A program made the position numbers and the translations under genes. The notes beneath the pieces are model-generated. The model saw only the letters and a program-made list of their open reading frames with translations, did no database searches and was not told the DNA's origin. From contig JAFYMU010000154.1 of the NCBI GenBank assembly GCA_017548245.1, positions 1-7,974 on the forward strand: DNA of 7,974 nucleotides, read 5' to 3'. Below are positions 1-6,991 of the stretch, one piece after another. The DNA comes from Kiritimatiellia bacterium. Its GTDB lineage: Bacteria; Verrucomicrobiota; Kiritimatiellia; RFP12; DVOR01. How positions within the stretch are numbered: position 1 is the first letter of the stretch; each line of letters starts with the position of its first letter.

Positions 1-1
1 C

Positions 2-1198
2 CGCGAACTCGCCGATGTCCGCGCCGCTGCCGACGGGTTGAAGGCAAAGTGGCAGACTGAAAAGCAGAGTCACGAGCAGTCCAAGACCTTACGTAGCCAA
101 CTCGATGAGGCGCGTCATGCCCTTGAAACGGCGCAGCGCACCTACGATTATGCCCGCGCTGGCGAACTGCAATACAAGACCATTCCCGAACTCGAAGCCC
201 GCCTCAAAGCCGCGGCTGCCGACACGGATGGAGCAATGTTGCGCGAGGTTGTTGGGCCAGAGGAGATTGCCGAGGCCGTGAGCCGTTGGTCGGGCATTCC
301 TGTGGCCAAGTTGTTGGAGGGCGAACGTGAGAAGCTCTTGCAGATGAGTGATGCTTTGAAGGCGCGTGTGATTGGCCAAGACGAAGCCGTGGATGCCGTG
401 GCGGACGCGGTGTTGCGCGCTCGTGCTGGGATTCGCAATCGCCGCAAACCCATCGGTGCCTTCCTCTTCCTTGGTCCGACAGGCGTGGGTAAGACCGAAC
501 TCGCTCGCGTGTTGGCTGAACAACTCTTTGATAGCCGCGATGCGATGACGCGTATCGATATGTCCGAGTACATGGAGAAGCACAGCGTGAGCCGTTTGGT
601 CGGTGCGCCTCCTGGTTATATCGGTTACGAAGAGGGTGGCCAACTCACGGAAGCGGTTCGTCGCAAACCCTATTCCGTGGTTTTGTTGGATGAAATCGAA
701 AAGGCGCATCCGGATGTCTTCAAACTCTTCTTGCAGGTCTTTGATGATGGCCGCTTGACCGATAACAAGGGCACCACTGTTAGCTTTGCGAACACGATTA
801 TCATCATGACCTCCAATCTCGGGAGCGATCTCATTGCGCGTGCCGAACAGGAGGGTTCGGCGGATCTTCAGGAGTTGGTGGAGACCTTGTTGAAGAGTAA
901 GTTCCCGCCCGAATTCCTCAACCGTTTGGACGAGACGCTCATCTTCAAACCGCTTAGCCGTGGTAGCTTGGAGAAGATTCTCGACTTGCAGTTGGCGGAT
1001 CTTGCCCAACGTTTGGAGGAGGCCGAGCTGACGTTGGAGATTACGCCAGAGACACGTTCCGCACTCATTGAAGCGGGTTACGATCCCGAATTCGGTGCGC
1101 GTCCGCTCAAGCGTGTCATTCAACGCCAACTCGAGACGCCCCTCGCGCGACGCATCATTGCCGGCGAAGTCCTCCCAGGCTCCACCGTTACACTGTAG
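2..1198 (+). CDS. clpB: ClpB disaggregase, C-terminal part (5' end cut by the window)
   Basis: ClpB is the hexameric AAA+ chaperone that threads aggregated protein through its pore together with DnaK/DnaJ in the cytoplasm. The reading frame is open from base 2, so only the last 398 residues of a protein usually near 860 are present. Visible in order are the end of the coiled-coil middle domain (charged heptads to about base 230), a linker with SRWSGIPV, and the complete second AAA+ module. That module has Walker A GPTGVGKT at 473-496, pore loop GAPPGYIGYEEGG, Walker B VVLLDE with Asp at 689 and Glu at 692, sensor 1 TSN at 809-817, an arginine finger in FLNRLDE at 923, and sensor 2 in GARPLKR at 1100. 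The middle-domain remnant and the lack of a ClpX-type zinc finger or ClpA/ClpC tripeptide loop argue for ClpB. The gene ends in TAG, 62 bases before a strong terminator. No inactivating change is seen. Confidence 0.96.
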   Translation, partial: RELADVRAAADGLKAKWQTEKQSHEQSKTLRSQLDEARHALETAQRTYDYARAGELQYKTIPELEARLKAAAADTDGAMLREVVGPEEIAEAVSRWSGIPVAKLLEGEREKLLQMSDALKARVIGQDEAVDAVADAVLRARAGIRNRRKPIGAFLFLGPTGVGKTELARVLAEQLFDSRDAMTRIDMSEYMEKHSVSRLVGAPPGYIGYEEGGQLTEAVRRKPYSVVLLDEIEKAHPDVFKLFLQVFDDGRLTDNKGTTVSFANTIIIMTSNLGSDLIARAEQEGSADLQELVETLLKSKFPPEFLNRLDETLIFKPLSRGSLEKILDLQLADLAQRLEEAELTLEITPETRSALIEAGYDPEFGARPLKRVIQRQLETPLARRIIAGEVLPGSTVTL

Positions 1199-1260
1199 GT
1201 AGAGGCTTGTGTGGGGGTTGCATCGCCCCCAAAGTCGCGTTACTAAAAGAGGCGATGATA

Positions 1261-1297
1261 ACAAGAAAGCGCGGTAATCGACCGCGCTTTCTTGTTT
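1261..1297 (+). terminator. Intrinsic terminator after clpB
   Basis: A perfect 15-bp inverted repeat (1261-1275 with 1281-1295) surrounds the 5-base loop AATCG. The stem core is GCGCGGT/ACCGCGC and the outer part is A-rich on the left and T-rich on the right, ending CTTTCTTGTTT. It should stop transcription from clpB. The A-rich left arm would let it also work on the opposite strand. Confidence 0.85.
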
Positions 1298-1421
1298 GAT
1301 TTCCTTCCTTGCAAAGCATCCTTTCGTCGTCAGTCGATTTGGGGTGCGGCCTGCCACCGGCGTGAGCTTGTATCATGTGCAGTCGTATTACAGCGATGGA
1401 AAAAATGAAAAATTTTACTCG

Positions 1422-1449
1422 TTGGAAAGTGGTTTTTTGCTATTATAAC
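1422..1449 (+). promoter_or_regulatory. Probable sigma70-type promoter of asd
   Basis: TTGGAA (1422-1427) and TATAAC (1444-1449) are separated by 16 bases. An overlapping alternative is an extended -10, TGcTATTAT, at 1438-1446. Either places the transcript start near 1453-1456, giving a leader of only about 35 bases, too short for a lysine riboswitch. The flanking DNA (1396-1420) is A/T rich, as expected of an UP-like region. Confidence 0.6.
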
Positions 1450-1488
1450 GGCAGATTTTAACCCCCTCTTATTTAGGAAGGCTGAATT

Positions 1489-2517
1489 ATGAAGCAGTAC
1501 AAGATTGGTCTCGTTGGTATTGGTGCCGTTGGCACGGAAATGATCAAGGTGCTCCGTCAGCGTAATTTCCCTGCAAGTGAAATCCGCGTTTTGGCTACTC
1601 GCGAACGCGATGAAGTGATTGCTGGTGAGACGTTCCACGTGTTGGAAACGAAGCCTGAAGCCTTTGAAGGCTTGGATATCGTGTTGTTTGCAGGCACGGA
1701 AGGTTCGAAGGGCGCAAGCAAGATGTGGGGTCAGGTTGCCATTGAAAAGGGCGCCATTGTGATTGATAACGGCGACGACTTCCGCATGAAGGACGATGTG
1801 CCGTTGGTCATCCCCGAAATCAACGCCGATGACATGGAAAAGATGGTGCGTAACGGTTCGCGTTTGATTGCGAACCCCAACTGCTCGACGATTATTACGT
1901 TGATGGGCATTTCGGCATTGCACCGCGTGAATCCGTTGAAGCACATGACCGCTGTGACCTTCCAGAGCGTCTCGGGTGCTGGTCGCGCCGCGATTGACGA
2001 ACTCGATGCGCAGATGAAGCAGGTCGCCGCAGGCGAACCCTCCACGCCGAAGGCTTTCGCTCACCAGATCGTGGCGAACGTGATCCCGCAGATTGGCGGT
2101 CCGAAGCCCGAAATGCCTGGTTTCACCACTGAAGAAGCCAAGTTGACCTTTGAAAGCCGCAAGATTTTGGGTGCGCCCGATTTGCAGATTGCCTGCACCT
2201 GCGTGCGTGTGCCGGTCTTCTACGCACACAGCATTGCTGTGCACGCCACCTTTGAACGCGCCTTCACGGTGGAAGAAATGCGTGACATCTTCGAAAAGGC
2301 TCCGGGTGTGGAATTGGTGGACGATCTCGCTGCCGCCACTTATCCGATGCCGAAGGATTTCGGTGGTAAGGACAATGTGGGCATCGGCCGTGTCCGTTTG
2401 GACCCGTCGGCTGAAAATGGTGTCGCATTGTGGTGTTCGGGTGACAACATCCGCAAGGGTGCTGCGCTCAACGCTGTGCAGATTGCTGAAGAATTGGTCA
2501 AGCGCGACCTCGTCTAA
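1489..2517 (+). CDS. asd: Aspartate-semialdehyde dehydrogenase
   Basis: Reduces L-aspartyl-4-phosphate to L-aspartate 4-semialdehyde with NADPH, the branch point to lysine, diaminopimelate, threonine and methionine. The 342-residue protein is of normal family length. The catalytic cysteine is Cys132 in ANPNCSTI. The active-site glutamine is Gln159 in FQSVSGAG, and the substrate and base residues lie in Arg240-VPVFYA-His247-S. The N-terminal nucleotide-binding loop reads VGIGAVG (residues 9-15), one residue shorter than the usual GATGAVG. The start at 1489 is set by AGGAAG at 1475-1480, eight bases upstream, with no competing start nearby. It lies 191 bases after a terminator and directly behind its own promoter. 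Only 27 bases separate its stop from the ychJ-like gene, so the two are probably cotranscribed. Codon use (GAA for Glu, AAG for Lys) resembles fusA, suggesting good expression. Confidence 0.95.
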   Translation: MKQYKIGLVGIGAVGTEMIKVLRQRNFPASEIRVLATRERDEVIAGETFHVLETKPEAFEGLDIVLFAGTEGSKGASKMWGQVAIEKGAIVIDNGDDFRMKDDVPLVIPEINADDMEKMVRNGSRLIANPNCSTIITLMGISALHRVNPLKHMTAVTFQSVSGAGRAAIDELDAQMKQVAAGEPSTPKAFAHQIVANVIPQIGGPKPEMPGFTTEEAKLTFESRKILGAPDLQIACTCVRVPVFYAHSIAVHATFERAFTVEEMRDIFEKAPGVELVDDLAAATYPMPKDFGGKDNVGIGRVRLDPSAENGVALWCSGDNIRKGAALNAVQIAEELVKRDLV

Positions 2518-2544
2518 TCCTCTTTACCTAAGGAATACTGAAAC

Positions 2545-3039
2545 ATGTCCGATACACTTTGCCCTTGCGGTTCTGGAAAAACCTTTGCCACGTGCTGCGA
2601 ACCCATTTTGAACCTCGCAACCAAGGCAGAAACCGCCGAGCAATTGATGCGTGCCCGTTACACGGCTTACGCAACGTGCAATATTGACTTCCTCTACGGT
2701 TCTTCCGGCGCTGATGTGCAGGCAGAATTTGATCCCGAAGCATCGCGTCGTTGGGCTGAAGGCTCCGAATGGCAGGGCATGCAGGTGCTCGCCACCGAAA
2801 AGGGCGGCGCTCAGGATGACGAAGGCGTGGTGGAATTCATCGCCAAGTACAGCGTGAATGGTACCGCATTCGAGCACCACGAACGTTCGCTCTTCCAGCG
2901 CGTCAACGGTGAATGGAAGTTCATCGACGGCACGCTCGTGAAGCCGGAACCCTTCGTGCGCGAAACGCCGAAAATCGGCCGCAACGAACCCTGCCCCTGC
3001 GGTTCGGGTAAGAAGTACAAAAAGTGTTGCGGTAAGTAA
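2545..3039 (+). CDS. ychJ: YchJ-family protein with two SEC-C zinc motifs
   Basis: A 164-residue protein with the full YchJ (UPF0225) layout. An N-terminal SEC-C motif has Cys6, Cys8, Cys17 and Cys18 ([13 protein letters not shown]). An NTF2-like middle domain follows, with the typical [13 protein letters not shown] entry and a DGTLV strand near its end. A C-terminal SEC-C motif has Cys150, Cys152, Cys161 and Cys162 ([13 protein letters not shown]), two residues from the end. SEC-C motifs bind zinc and, in SecA, contact SecB and ribosomes; the role of YchJ itself is not established. The start is supported by AAGGA at 2530-2534, ten bases upstream. The gene follows asd by 27 bases with no terminator between, and a terminator-like hairpin follows it, so it is the likely last gene of the asd unit. 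All eight zinc ligands are present, so it should be functional. Confidence 0.9.
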   Translation: MSDTLCPCGSGKTFATCCEPILNLATKAETAEQLMRARYTAYATCNIDFLYGSSGADVQAEFDPEASRRWAEGSEWQGMQVLATEKGGAQDDEGVVEFIAKYSVNGTAFEHHERSLFQRVNGEWKFIDGTLVKPEPFVRETPKIGRNEPCPCGSGKKYKKCCGK

Positions 3040-3042
3040 AAC

Positions 3043-3075
3043 AAATGGCGGAGGCTTCCCCCTCCACCATTTTTC
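3043..3075 (+). terminator. Probable intrinsic terminator after the ychJ-like gene
   Basis: AAATGGCGGAGG (3043-3054) pairs with CCTCCACCATTT (3061-3072), apart from one C-A mismatch, around the loop CTTCCC. A run of five T's spans the end of the right arm (3070-3074). It lies four bases past the stop codon. The mismatch and short T-run make it weaker than the hairpins after clpB and fusA, so some read-through into the Nudix gene is plausible. Confidence 0.6.
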
Positions 3076-3102
3076 TGTGTAATGCCCCTTAGAAAGCAAC
3101 CT

Positions 3103-3570
3103 ATGTCCTACGAAAACGCCAATATTGAAACCATTGCCCGCGGCGTCTGTCTCAAAGCAGGCGCACTGCTCGTTTGCCAACCCGCAAAGGGTGGCCGTTG
3201 TTACTTGCCTGGCGGGCATATTGAGTTCGCCGAGACCGCGCGTCAAGCACTCGTGCGCGAGATTCAAGAGGAGATGGGGCTCTCCGCTTCCGCTGGCGCT
3301 TTCCTCGGCGTTACCGAAAACACCTTCATCCAAAAGGGCGAACAGCATTGCGAGATGAATCTCATGTTCGTGCTTGATATCCCTGGCATTTCGCCCGACA
3401 TTGACCCGCCCGCGACTGAATCGTGGATTGCCTTCCGTTGGATTCCCTTCACCCCCGAAGCCCTACGCGAGGCCAATCTCCTCCCCGCCCATCTCATCAC
3501 CGACCTCACCTCTCGCCTCTCCACCCCTCATTTTACTCCCTTCCACATCGAAGACTATCCGTCTATGTAA
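3103..3570 (+). CDS. Nudix hydrolase
   Basis: Nudix enzymes hydrolyse a nucleoside diphosphate linked to another group, using a divalent metal held by the Nudix box. Here the box is perfect: residues 38-60 (from the 3103 start) read G-x5-E-x7-REIQEEMGL, with metal-binding Glu at 53, 56 and 57. It is preceded by the usual YLPGG strand. The protein has 155 residues and a single domain, typical of small MutT/ADP-ribose-pyrophosphatase-like members; the substrate cannot be told from sequence. An in-frame ATG at 3082 would add seven residues, but it has no ribosome binding site and overlaps the base of the preceding hairpin. The ATG at 3103 has AGAAAG six bases upstream, weak but better placed. 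The region after the box ([14 protein letters not shown]) looks like the substrate-contacting segment that follows the box in many Nudix proteins. No clear promoter is seen, so it may depend on read-through from asd-ychJ. Confidence 0.9.
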   Translation: MSYENANIETIARGVCLKAGALLVCQPAKGGRCYLPGGHIEFAETARQALVREIQEEMGLSASAGAFLGVTENTFIQKGEQHCEMNLMFVLDIPGISPDIDPPATESWIAFRWIPFTPEALREANLLPAHLITDLTSRLSTPHFTPFHIEDYPSM

Positions 3571-3624
3571 AGCGCCTTTTGGCGATCATCTCAATAAAAG
3601 AACTACAGACGTATTCGCTTTTGG

Positions 3625-3653
3625 TTGACAGGTGTAAAGTGCGTAATTTGGAT
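3625..3653 (+). promoter_or_regulatory. Possible promoter of the unrecognised gene
   Basis: A consensus -35 hexamer TTGACA lies at 3625-3630. A weak -10 candidate, TTGGAT (3648-3653), sits at the ideal 17-base spacing. If used, transcription would begin around 3660, at or next to the ATG at 3661, implying a leaderless or nearly leaderless message. That would fit the absence of any Shine-Dalgarno site there. The poor -10 keeps confidence low. Confidence 0.35.
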
Positions 3654-3660
3654 TAAAACA

Positions 3661-4449
3661 ATGAGAAATATGCATCTCTTTGGTGGTGCGGAAAGTCTTC
3701 CGCGTATCTACTCGTTCACGCTCGAACGTCTTATTGTTGTCTTCCGTATGTCGGAGTTGGCGGCATACAAGGCGTTCGTGGATGCCTTTGAAATTTATTC
3801 GTGGGAGGGCGTGCGTTACAAGGTGACGGACTTCAAGTGGGAGCCGACCAATATCATCTCCCAGATGCAACTAGCATTGGGGCGTTGGTCGGAAGTGGCA
3901 AAAGGGTGTGCGCGTCTCTATGGCACGTACACATTGGAAGCCACGGAGGAGCGGATTTCATTGGAGGATTTGAAGTCAAAGTATTGTGAACGTATCCGTC
4001 AGACGCATTCTGAGAGGCGCGCTGCGCGCAAAATTGCGGTATTGCAAGAGGTTGCAACCTTTGACGAATTGCGTGTGCCGCTCGAAATCTCCGCCTATGA
4101 CGATGGGGGTGATAATGATCTCTGGCTCGCAGTGCCGCTTGATCCCGAGGCGGAGGTGAGCGTTGCGTATGATGAGAAGACGCTTGAAATCACAGCCGAG
4201 GGGATGGGTTATGATTATGATGCGCAGTGGCCAGTCAATGTCTACTCGCTCTGTAATCAAACGCTTTTTCGTATGCATGAAGGCCCCGAGGCGGCTCGCC
4301 CATTAACAGAGGCCGATTTGGAGGCATTGGTGAAGTTACTTGTGAAGAATGAAGCGCTCTCGCTCACAGCGGAAGCATTTAAGGATTGTCACTCGCTCTT
4401 GGCGATTTTGGGTGTGGTGTTCAAAGAGTATGGGCGCTATTGGTGTTGA
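3661..4449 (+). CDS. Unrecognised protein of about 262 residues
   Basis: I do not recognise a family. From ATG 3661 the protein has 262 residues. The first 30 are mildly hydrophobic (YSFTLERLIVVF) but are not a convincing signal peptide. Residues 31-95 are mixed, with several Trp and Tyr. Residues 99-131 look like a charged, Arg/Lys-rich helix. Residues 137-195 look like beta strands with an acidic stretch (YDDGGDND, YDYD). Residues 215-258 look helical, and the protein ends in Tyr-Trp-Cys. The start is uncertain. In-frame ATGs lie at 3661, 3670 and 3748, none with a good ribosome binding site, and the frame also extends to a TTG at 3625 that belongs to a -35-like box. The frame stays open for over 800 bases with coding-like composition, which supports a real gene. 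Glu and Leu codons are more mixed than in the neighbouring fusA, suggesting low expression. No function is assigned. Confidence 0.65.
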   Translation: MRNMHLFGGAESLPRIYSFTLERLIVVFRMSELAAYKAFVDAFEIYSWEGVRYKVTDFKWEPTNIISQMQLALGRWSEVAKGCARLYGTYTLEATEERISLEDLKSKYCERIRQTHSERRAARKIAVLQEVATFDELRVPLEISAYDDGGDNDLWLAVPLDPEAEVSVAYDEKTLEITAEGMGYDYDAQWPVNVYSLCNQTLFRMHEGPEAARPLTEADLEALVKLLVKNEALSLTAEAFKDCHSLLAILGVVFKEYGRYWC

Positions 4450-4457
4450 TTTAGGGT

Positions 4458-4521
4458 GGGGGATGTCCCCGAAAAAGAGCCGTTTTTGAGAGTTTAGAAT
4501 GCAAAAAAGGGTGCTTTTTTG
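4458..4521 (+). terminator. Hairpin region after the unrecognised gene, possible terminator
   Basis: Nine bases past the stop is a short GC hairpin (GGGG 4459-4462, CCCC 4467-4470, loop ATGT) followed by GAAAAA. Further on, CAAAAAAG (4502-4509) pairs with CTTTTTTG (4514-4521) around GGTG, giving an A/T-rich 8-bp stem carrying a T6 run. Neither is a textbook terminator alone. Together they probably reduce read-through into the fusA promoter that starts ten bases later. Confidence 0.4.
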
Positions 4522-4530
4522 TGAAAAAAG

Positions 4531-4560
4531 TTGCACGTTTCTCTTTTAGTGTGTTATACT
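4531..4560 (+). promoter_or_regulatory. Promoter of fusA with extended -10
   Basis: TTGCAC (4531-4536) and TATACT (4555-4560) are 18 bases apart. The -10 is preceded by TG at 4552-4553, giving the extended form TGtTATACT. The upstream DNA (4501-4530) is rich in A and T tracts. The predicted leader is about 38 bases and ends in AAGGAG (4590-4595), nine bases before the ATG, a strong ribosome binding site fitting a highly expressed gene. Confidence 0.75.
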
Positions 4561-4604
4561 TGCGAGACTTTTTTCAGTGATGCCCCTTTAAGGAGACAAC
4601 AGTT

Positions 4605-6710
4605 ATGGCACGCAAAATTCCGTTGGACCATGTGCGCAACATTGGTATTATGGCCCACATTGACGCCGGTAAGACGACCACGTCTGAGCGTATTCTTTTC
4701 TATTCCGGTAAGAACCACAAGATTGGCGAAGTGCATGATGGCGGCGCCACGATGGACTGGATGGTTCAGGAACAGGAACGCGGCATTACCATCACCTCTG
4801 CTGCTACCGCAGTGATGTGGGGTGACTACATGATTTCGTTGATTGACACCCCCGGTCACGTGGACTTCACGGCAGAAGTGGAACGCTCCCTTCGCGTGTT
4901 GGACGGTGCTGTGGCAGTGTTCTGTTCGGTCGGTGGCGTGCAGCCCCAGTCGGAACAGGTCTGGCGTCAGTCTGAAAAGTACAAAGTGCCGAAGTTGATC
5001 TTCGTCAACAAGATGGACCGCGTGGGCGCAAACTTCTTCTCCGTGATGGACCAGGTGAAGAACCAGCTCAACGCTCGCCCCGTTCCGATGGTTTGCCCGC
5101 TCGGCGCTGGTGAAACCTTCGAAGGCGTGGTGGACTTGCTCGAAGAACGTTTGGTGACCTATGATAAGGCCTCCAACGGCGTGAAGCAGATCTACTCCGA
5201 AATCCCCGCAGAACTCGCAGACAAGTGCGCTGAAATGCGTCAGGAAATGATCGAAGCCGCTGCTGAACAGGACGAAGAACTCATGAACAAGTTCTTCGAA
5301 GAAGGCACCCTCACCAAGGAAGAAATCATTAAGGGTCTCCGTAAGGGCTGCATCAGCCGTTCGATCATGCCTGCCTTCTGCGGTACCGCATTCCAGAACA
5401 AGGGTATCCAGATCCTCCTCGACGCAGTCGTGAGCTATCTCCCCAGCCCCCTCGACATCCCCGCAGTCGTCGACGAAGCTGATGAGTCCATCGTTCGCCA
5501 CGCTAACGATGACGAACCCCTCTCCGCACTCGCATTTAAGATCATGGCCGATAAGAACATGGGTAAGATCATCTTCACCCGCGTTTACTCCGGCGTGCTC
5601 CGCGCAGGTTCGGAAATCCTCGACTCCACGATCAACAAGAAGGCTCGTATCTCCCGCCTCTTCCGCATGCACGCTAACCACCAGGAAAAGCTCGAAGAAG
5701 CTTATGCCGGTGACATCGTTGCTGTGATTGGCTTGCCCAACACCCGCACGGGCGATACCCTCTGCGATCCTGAAAACCCGATTCACTTGGAATCCATCGA
5801 CTTCCCCGCACCGGTGATCTCGATTGCTGTGAAGCCCGTTTCCCGTGGCGACAACGAAAAGCTCGGTAACGCACTCCACACCCTCGCTCAGGAAGACCCC
5901 ACCTTCACCGTGGCATTCGACCAGGAAACCTCTGAAACCATCATTTCCGGTATGGGCGAACTCCACCTCGAAATCATCGTTGACCGCTTGAAGCGCGAAT
6001 TCAACGTGGAATGCGAAGTGGGCCGTCCCGAAGTGGCTTACCGCGAATCCATCGCTGTCGAAGGCGAAGGCGTATACAAGCACAAAAAGCAGTCTGGTGG
6101 TCGTGGTCAGTATGACCATGTCTGCATGAAGTTCGCTCCGCAGGAAGACGGCAAGGAATTCGAATTCATCAACGACATCAAGGGCGGTGTCATCCCCGGC
6201 GAATACATCCCCGCAGTCGAAAAGGGTACTCGTGCTGCAATGGAATCCGGTCCTTTGGCTGGTTACCCCGTGCTCCCGCTCAAGGCAACCCTCTTCTACG
6301 GTTCGTACCACGATGTGGACTCCTCGGAATTCGCCTTCCAGACCGCTGCTCGTCAGTGCTTCAAGGAAGTGTTCTTGAAGAGCCAGCCGCAGCTCCTCGA
6401 ACCCATCATGAAGGTCGAAGTCGTTGTTCCGGAAGACTACATGGGTGCCGCAACCGGTTCGCTCTCTCAGCGCCGTGGCCGCGTGGAAGGTATGGAAGAA
6501 CGTGGCGGCGCACGCCTCGTGCACGGCTTCGTCCCCTTGGGCGAAATGTTCGGTTACTCCAACACCATCCGTACGCTCACCCAGGGTCGTGGTGCATTCA
6601 CCATGGTGTTCGACCACTACGAACCCGTGCCGCGTAACCTCCAGGACGAAATCGTTGAAAAGCGCCGCAAAGCCGGCAAGGTTCACGGTTACTCCGAAAA
6701 CGACGATTAA
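4605..6710 (+). CDS. fusA: Translation elongation factor G
   Basis: EF-G is the GTPase that drives translocation of tRNA and mRNA on the ribosome and, with RRF, recycles it. The 701-residue protein has the normal length and all domains. The GTP-binding signatures are [10 protein letters not shown] (17-26), RGITI (59-63), DTPGH with His85 (81-85) and NKMD (135-138). Domain III contains GMGELHLEI (about 449). The domain IV tip loop SGGRGQYDH (497-505) usually reads GQYGH. The SYHDVDSSE motif is further into domain IV, followed by domain V. It reads as a classical EF-G, not a TetM-type protection protein or a degenerate EF-G2. The start is fixed by AAGGAG nine bases upstream. The gene is flanked by its own promoter and terminator, with no rpsL, rpsG or tuf beside it. 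Codon choice is sharply biased (GAA, AAG, CTC, ATC, GAC), as expected for very high expression. Confidence 0.97.
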   Translation: MARKIPLDHVRNIGIMAHIDAGKTTTSERILFYSGKNHKIGEVHDGGATMDWMVQEQERGITITSAATAVMWGDYMISLIDTPGHVDFTAEVERSLRVLDGAVAVFCSVGGVQPQSEQVWRQSEKYKVPKLIFVNKMDRVGANFFSVMDQVKNQLNARPVPMVCPLGAGETFEGVVDLLEERLVTYDKASNGVKQIYSEIPAELADKCAEMRQEMIEAAAEQDEELMNKFFEEGTLTKEEIIKGLRKGCISRSIMPAFCGTAFQNKGIQILLDAVVSYLPSPLDIPAVVDEADESIVRHANDDEPLSALAFKIMADKNMGKIIFTRVYSGVLRAGSEILDSTINKKARISRLFRMHANHQEKLEEAYAGDIVAVIGLPNTRTGDTLCDPENPIHLESIDFPAPVISIAVKPVSRGDNEKLGNALHTLAQEDPTFTVAFDQETSETIISGMGELHLEIIVDRLKREFNVECEVGRPEVAYRESIAVEGEGVYKHKKQSGGRGQYDHVCMKFAPQEDGKEFEFINDIKGGVIPGEYIPAVEKGTRAAMESGPLAGYPVLPLKATLFYGSYHDVDSSEFAFQTAARQCFKEVFLKSQPQLLEPIMKVEVVVPEDYMGAATGSLSQRRGRVEGMEERGGARLVHGFVPLGEMFGYSNTIRTLTQGRGAFTMVFDHYEPVPRNLQDEIVEKRRKAGKVHGYSENDD

Positions 6711-6733
6711 TCCAATCCTCGTTAAACCCAACA

Positions 6734-6768
6734 AAAAGACCGCACACTCGTGCGGTCTTTTGTTTTTG
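6734..6768 (+). terminator. Strong intrinsic terminator after fusA
   Basis: AAAAGACCGCAC (6734-6745) pairs perfectly with GTGCGGTCTTTT (6750-6761) around the loop ACTC. TGTTTTTG follows. The 12-bp stem, tetraloop and T-rich tail are a textbook Rho-independent terminator 24 bases past the stop codon. It isolates fusA from the gene that starts at 6992. Confidence 0.92.
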
Positions 6769-6799
6769 TGAGCGAGCCGCGCGATAGGGATCGCGCTCA

Positions 6800-6853
6800 T
6801 CAGATGAAGTACGCGTGTCGGGTGAAGCAAGTGTGTCGGATGAACAGAGGCTT
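6800..6853 (+). repeat. Three degenerate 18-bp tandem repeats
   Basis: TCAGATGAA, TCGGGTGAA and TCGGATGAA begin at 6800, 6818 and 6836, an exact 18-base period. Copies one and two match at 13 of 18 positions, while copy three matches mainly in the first nine. A weaker fourth element, TCTGATGTA, begins at 6855, one base out of phase. The 9-mer GATAGGGAT occurs on each side, at 6783-6791 and 6867-6875. I see no open frame or RNA gene here. Possible readings are protein-binding half sites or a decayed sequence. Confidence 0.5.
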
Positions 6854-6930
6854 ATCTGATGTAGGGGATAGGGATTCTTTGATGTGGAGTATTATTTGGA
6901 AAAGTGTGGTGTTTCCTTTGGGGTAAATGT

Positions 6931-6939
6931 GTTAGACTA
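6931..6939 (+). promoter_or_regulatory. Possible extended -10 promoter of the PLD-like gene
   Basis: TGtTAGACT (6931-6939) has the same extended -10 form as the fusA promoter. A weak -35 candidate, TTTCCT, lies at 6913-6918 with a short 15-base spacer, so the site would rely on the extended -10 or an activator. It would give a leader of about 45 bases before the ATG at 6992. Confidence 0.4.
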
Positions 6940-6991
6940 GGTGTAGGTCTCTTGAATGACGTTTGTTGTTTTGTCTGAATGAGGGCGTGAG

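Noticed and set aside
1298..1488. Lysine riboswitch before asd
   Set aside because: The likely promoter at 1422-1449 leaves a leader of about 35 bases, and no riboswitch-like stems are visible.
89..2244. Long - strand frames opposite clpB (422 codons) and asd (304 codons)
   Set aside because: Both overlap certain genes, lack family motifs and arise from codon bias on the coding strand.
2524..3348. A 274-codon - strand frame across the ychJ-like and Nudix genes
   Set aside because: It runs through two recognised genes and a terminator-like hairpin, with no motif of its own.
3573..3584. Hairpin CGCC-TTTT-GGCG just after the Nudix stop codon, as a terminator
   Set aside because: The stem is only four base pairs and no T-run follows.
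6779..6796. Hairpin GCGCGAT/ATCGCGC after the fusA terminator
   Set aside because: A 7-bp stem with loop AGGG but no T-run and no associated gene end, so it is probably incidental.
4554..6830. A 758-codon open frame on the - strand opposite fusA
   Set aside because: It is the mirror of fusA's biased codons, is rich in His, Val, Phe and Glu without any motif, and has no ribosome binding site. fusA is unmistakable on the + strand.
6800..6853. CRISPR array
   Set aside because: The units are 18 bases, degenerate and contiguous, with no spacer of typical length and no cas gene in view.
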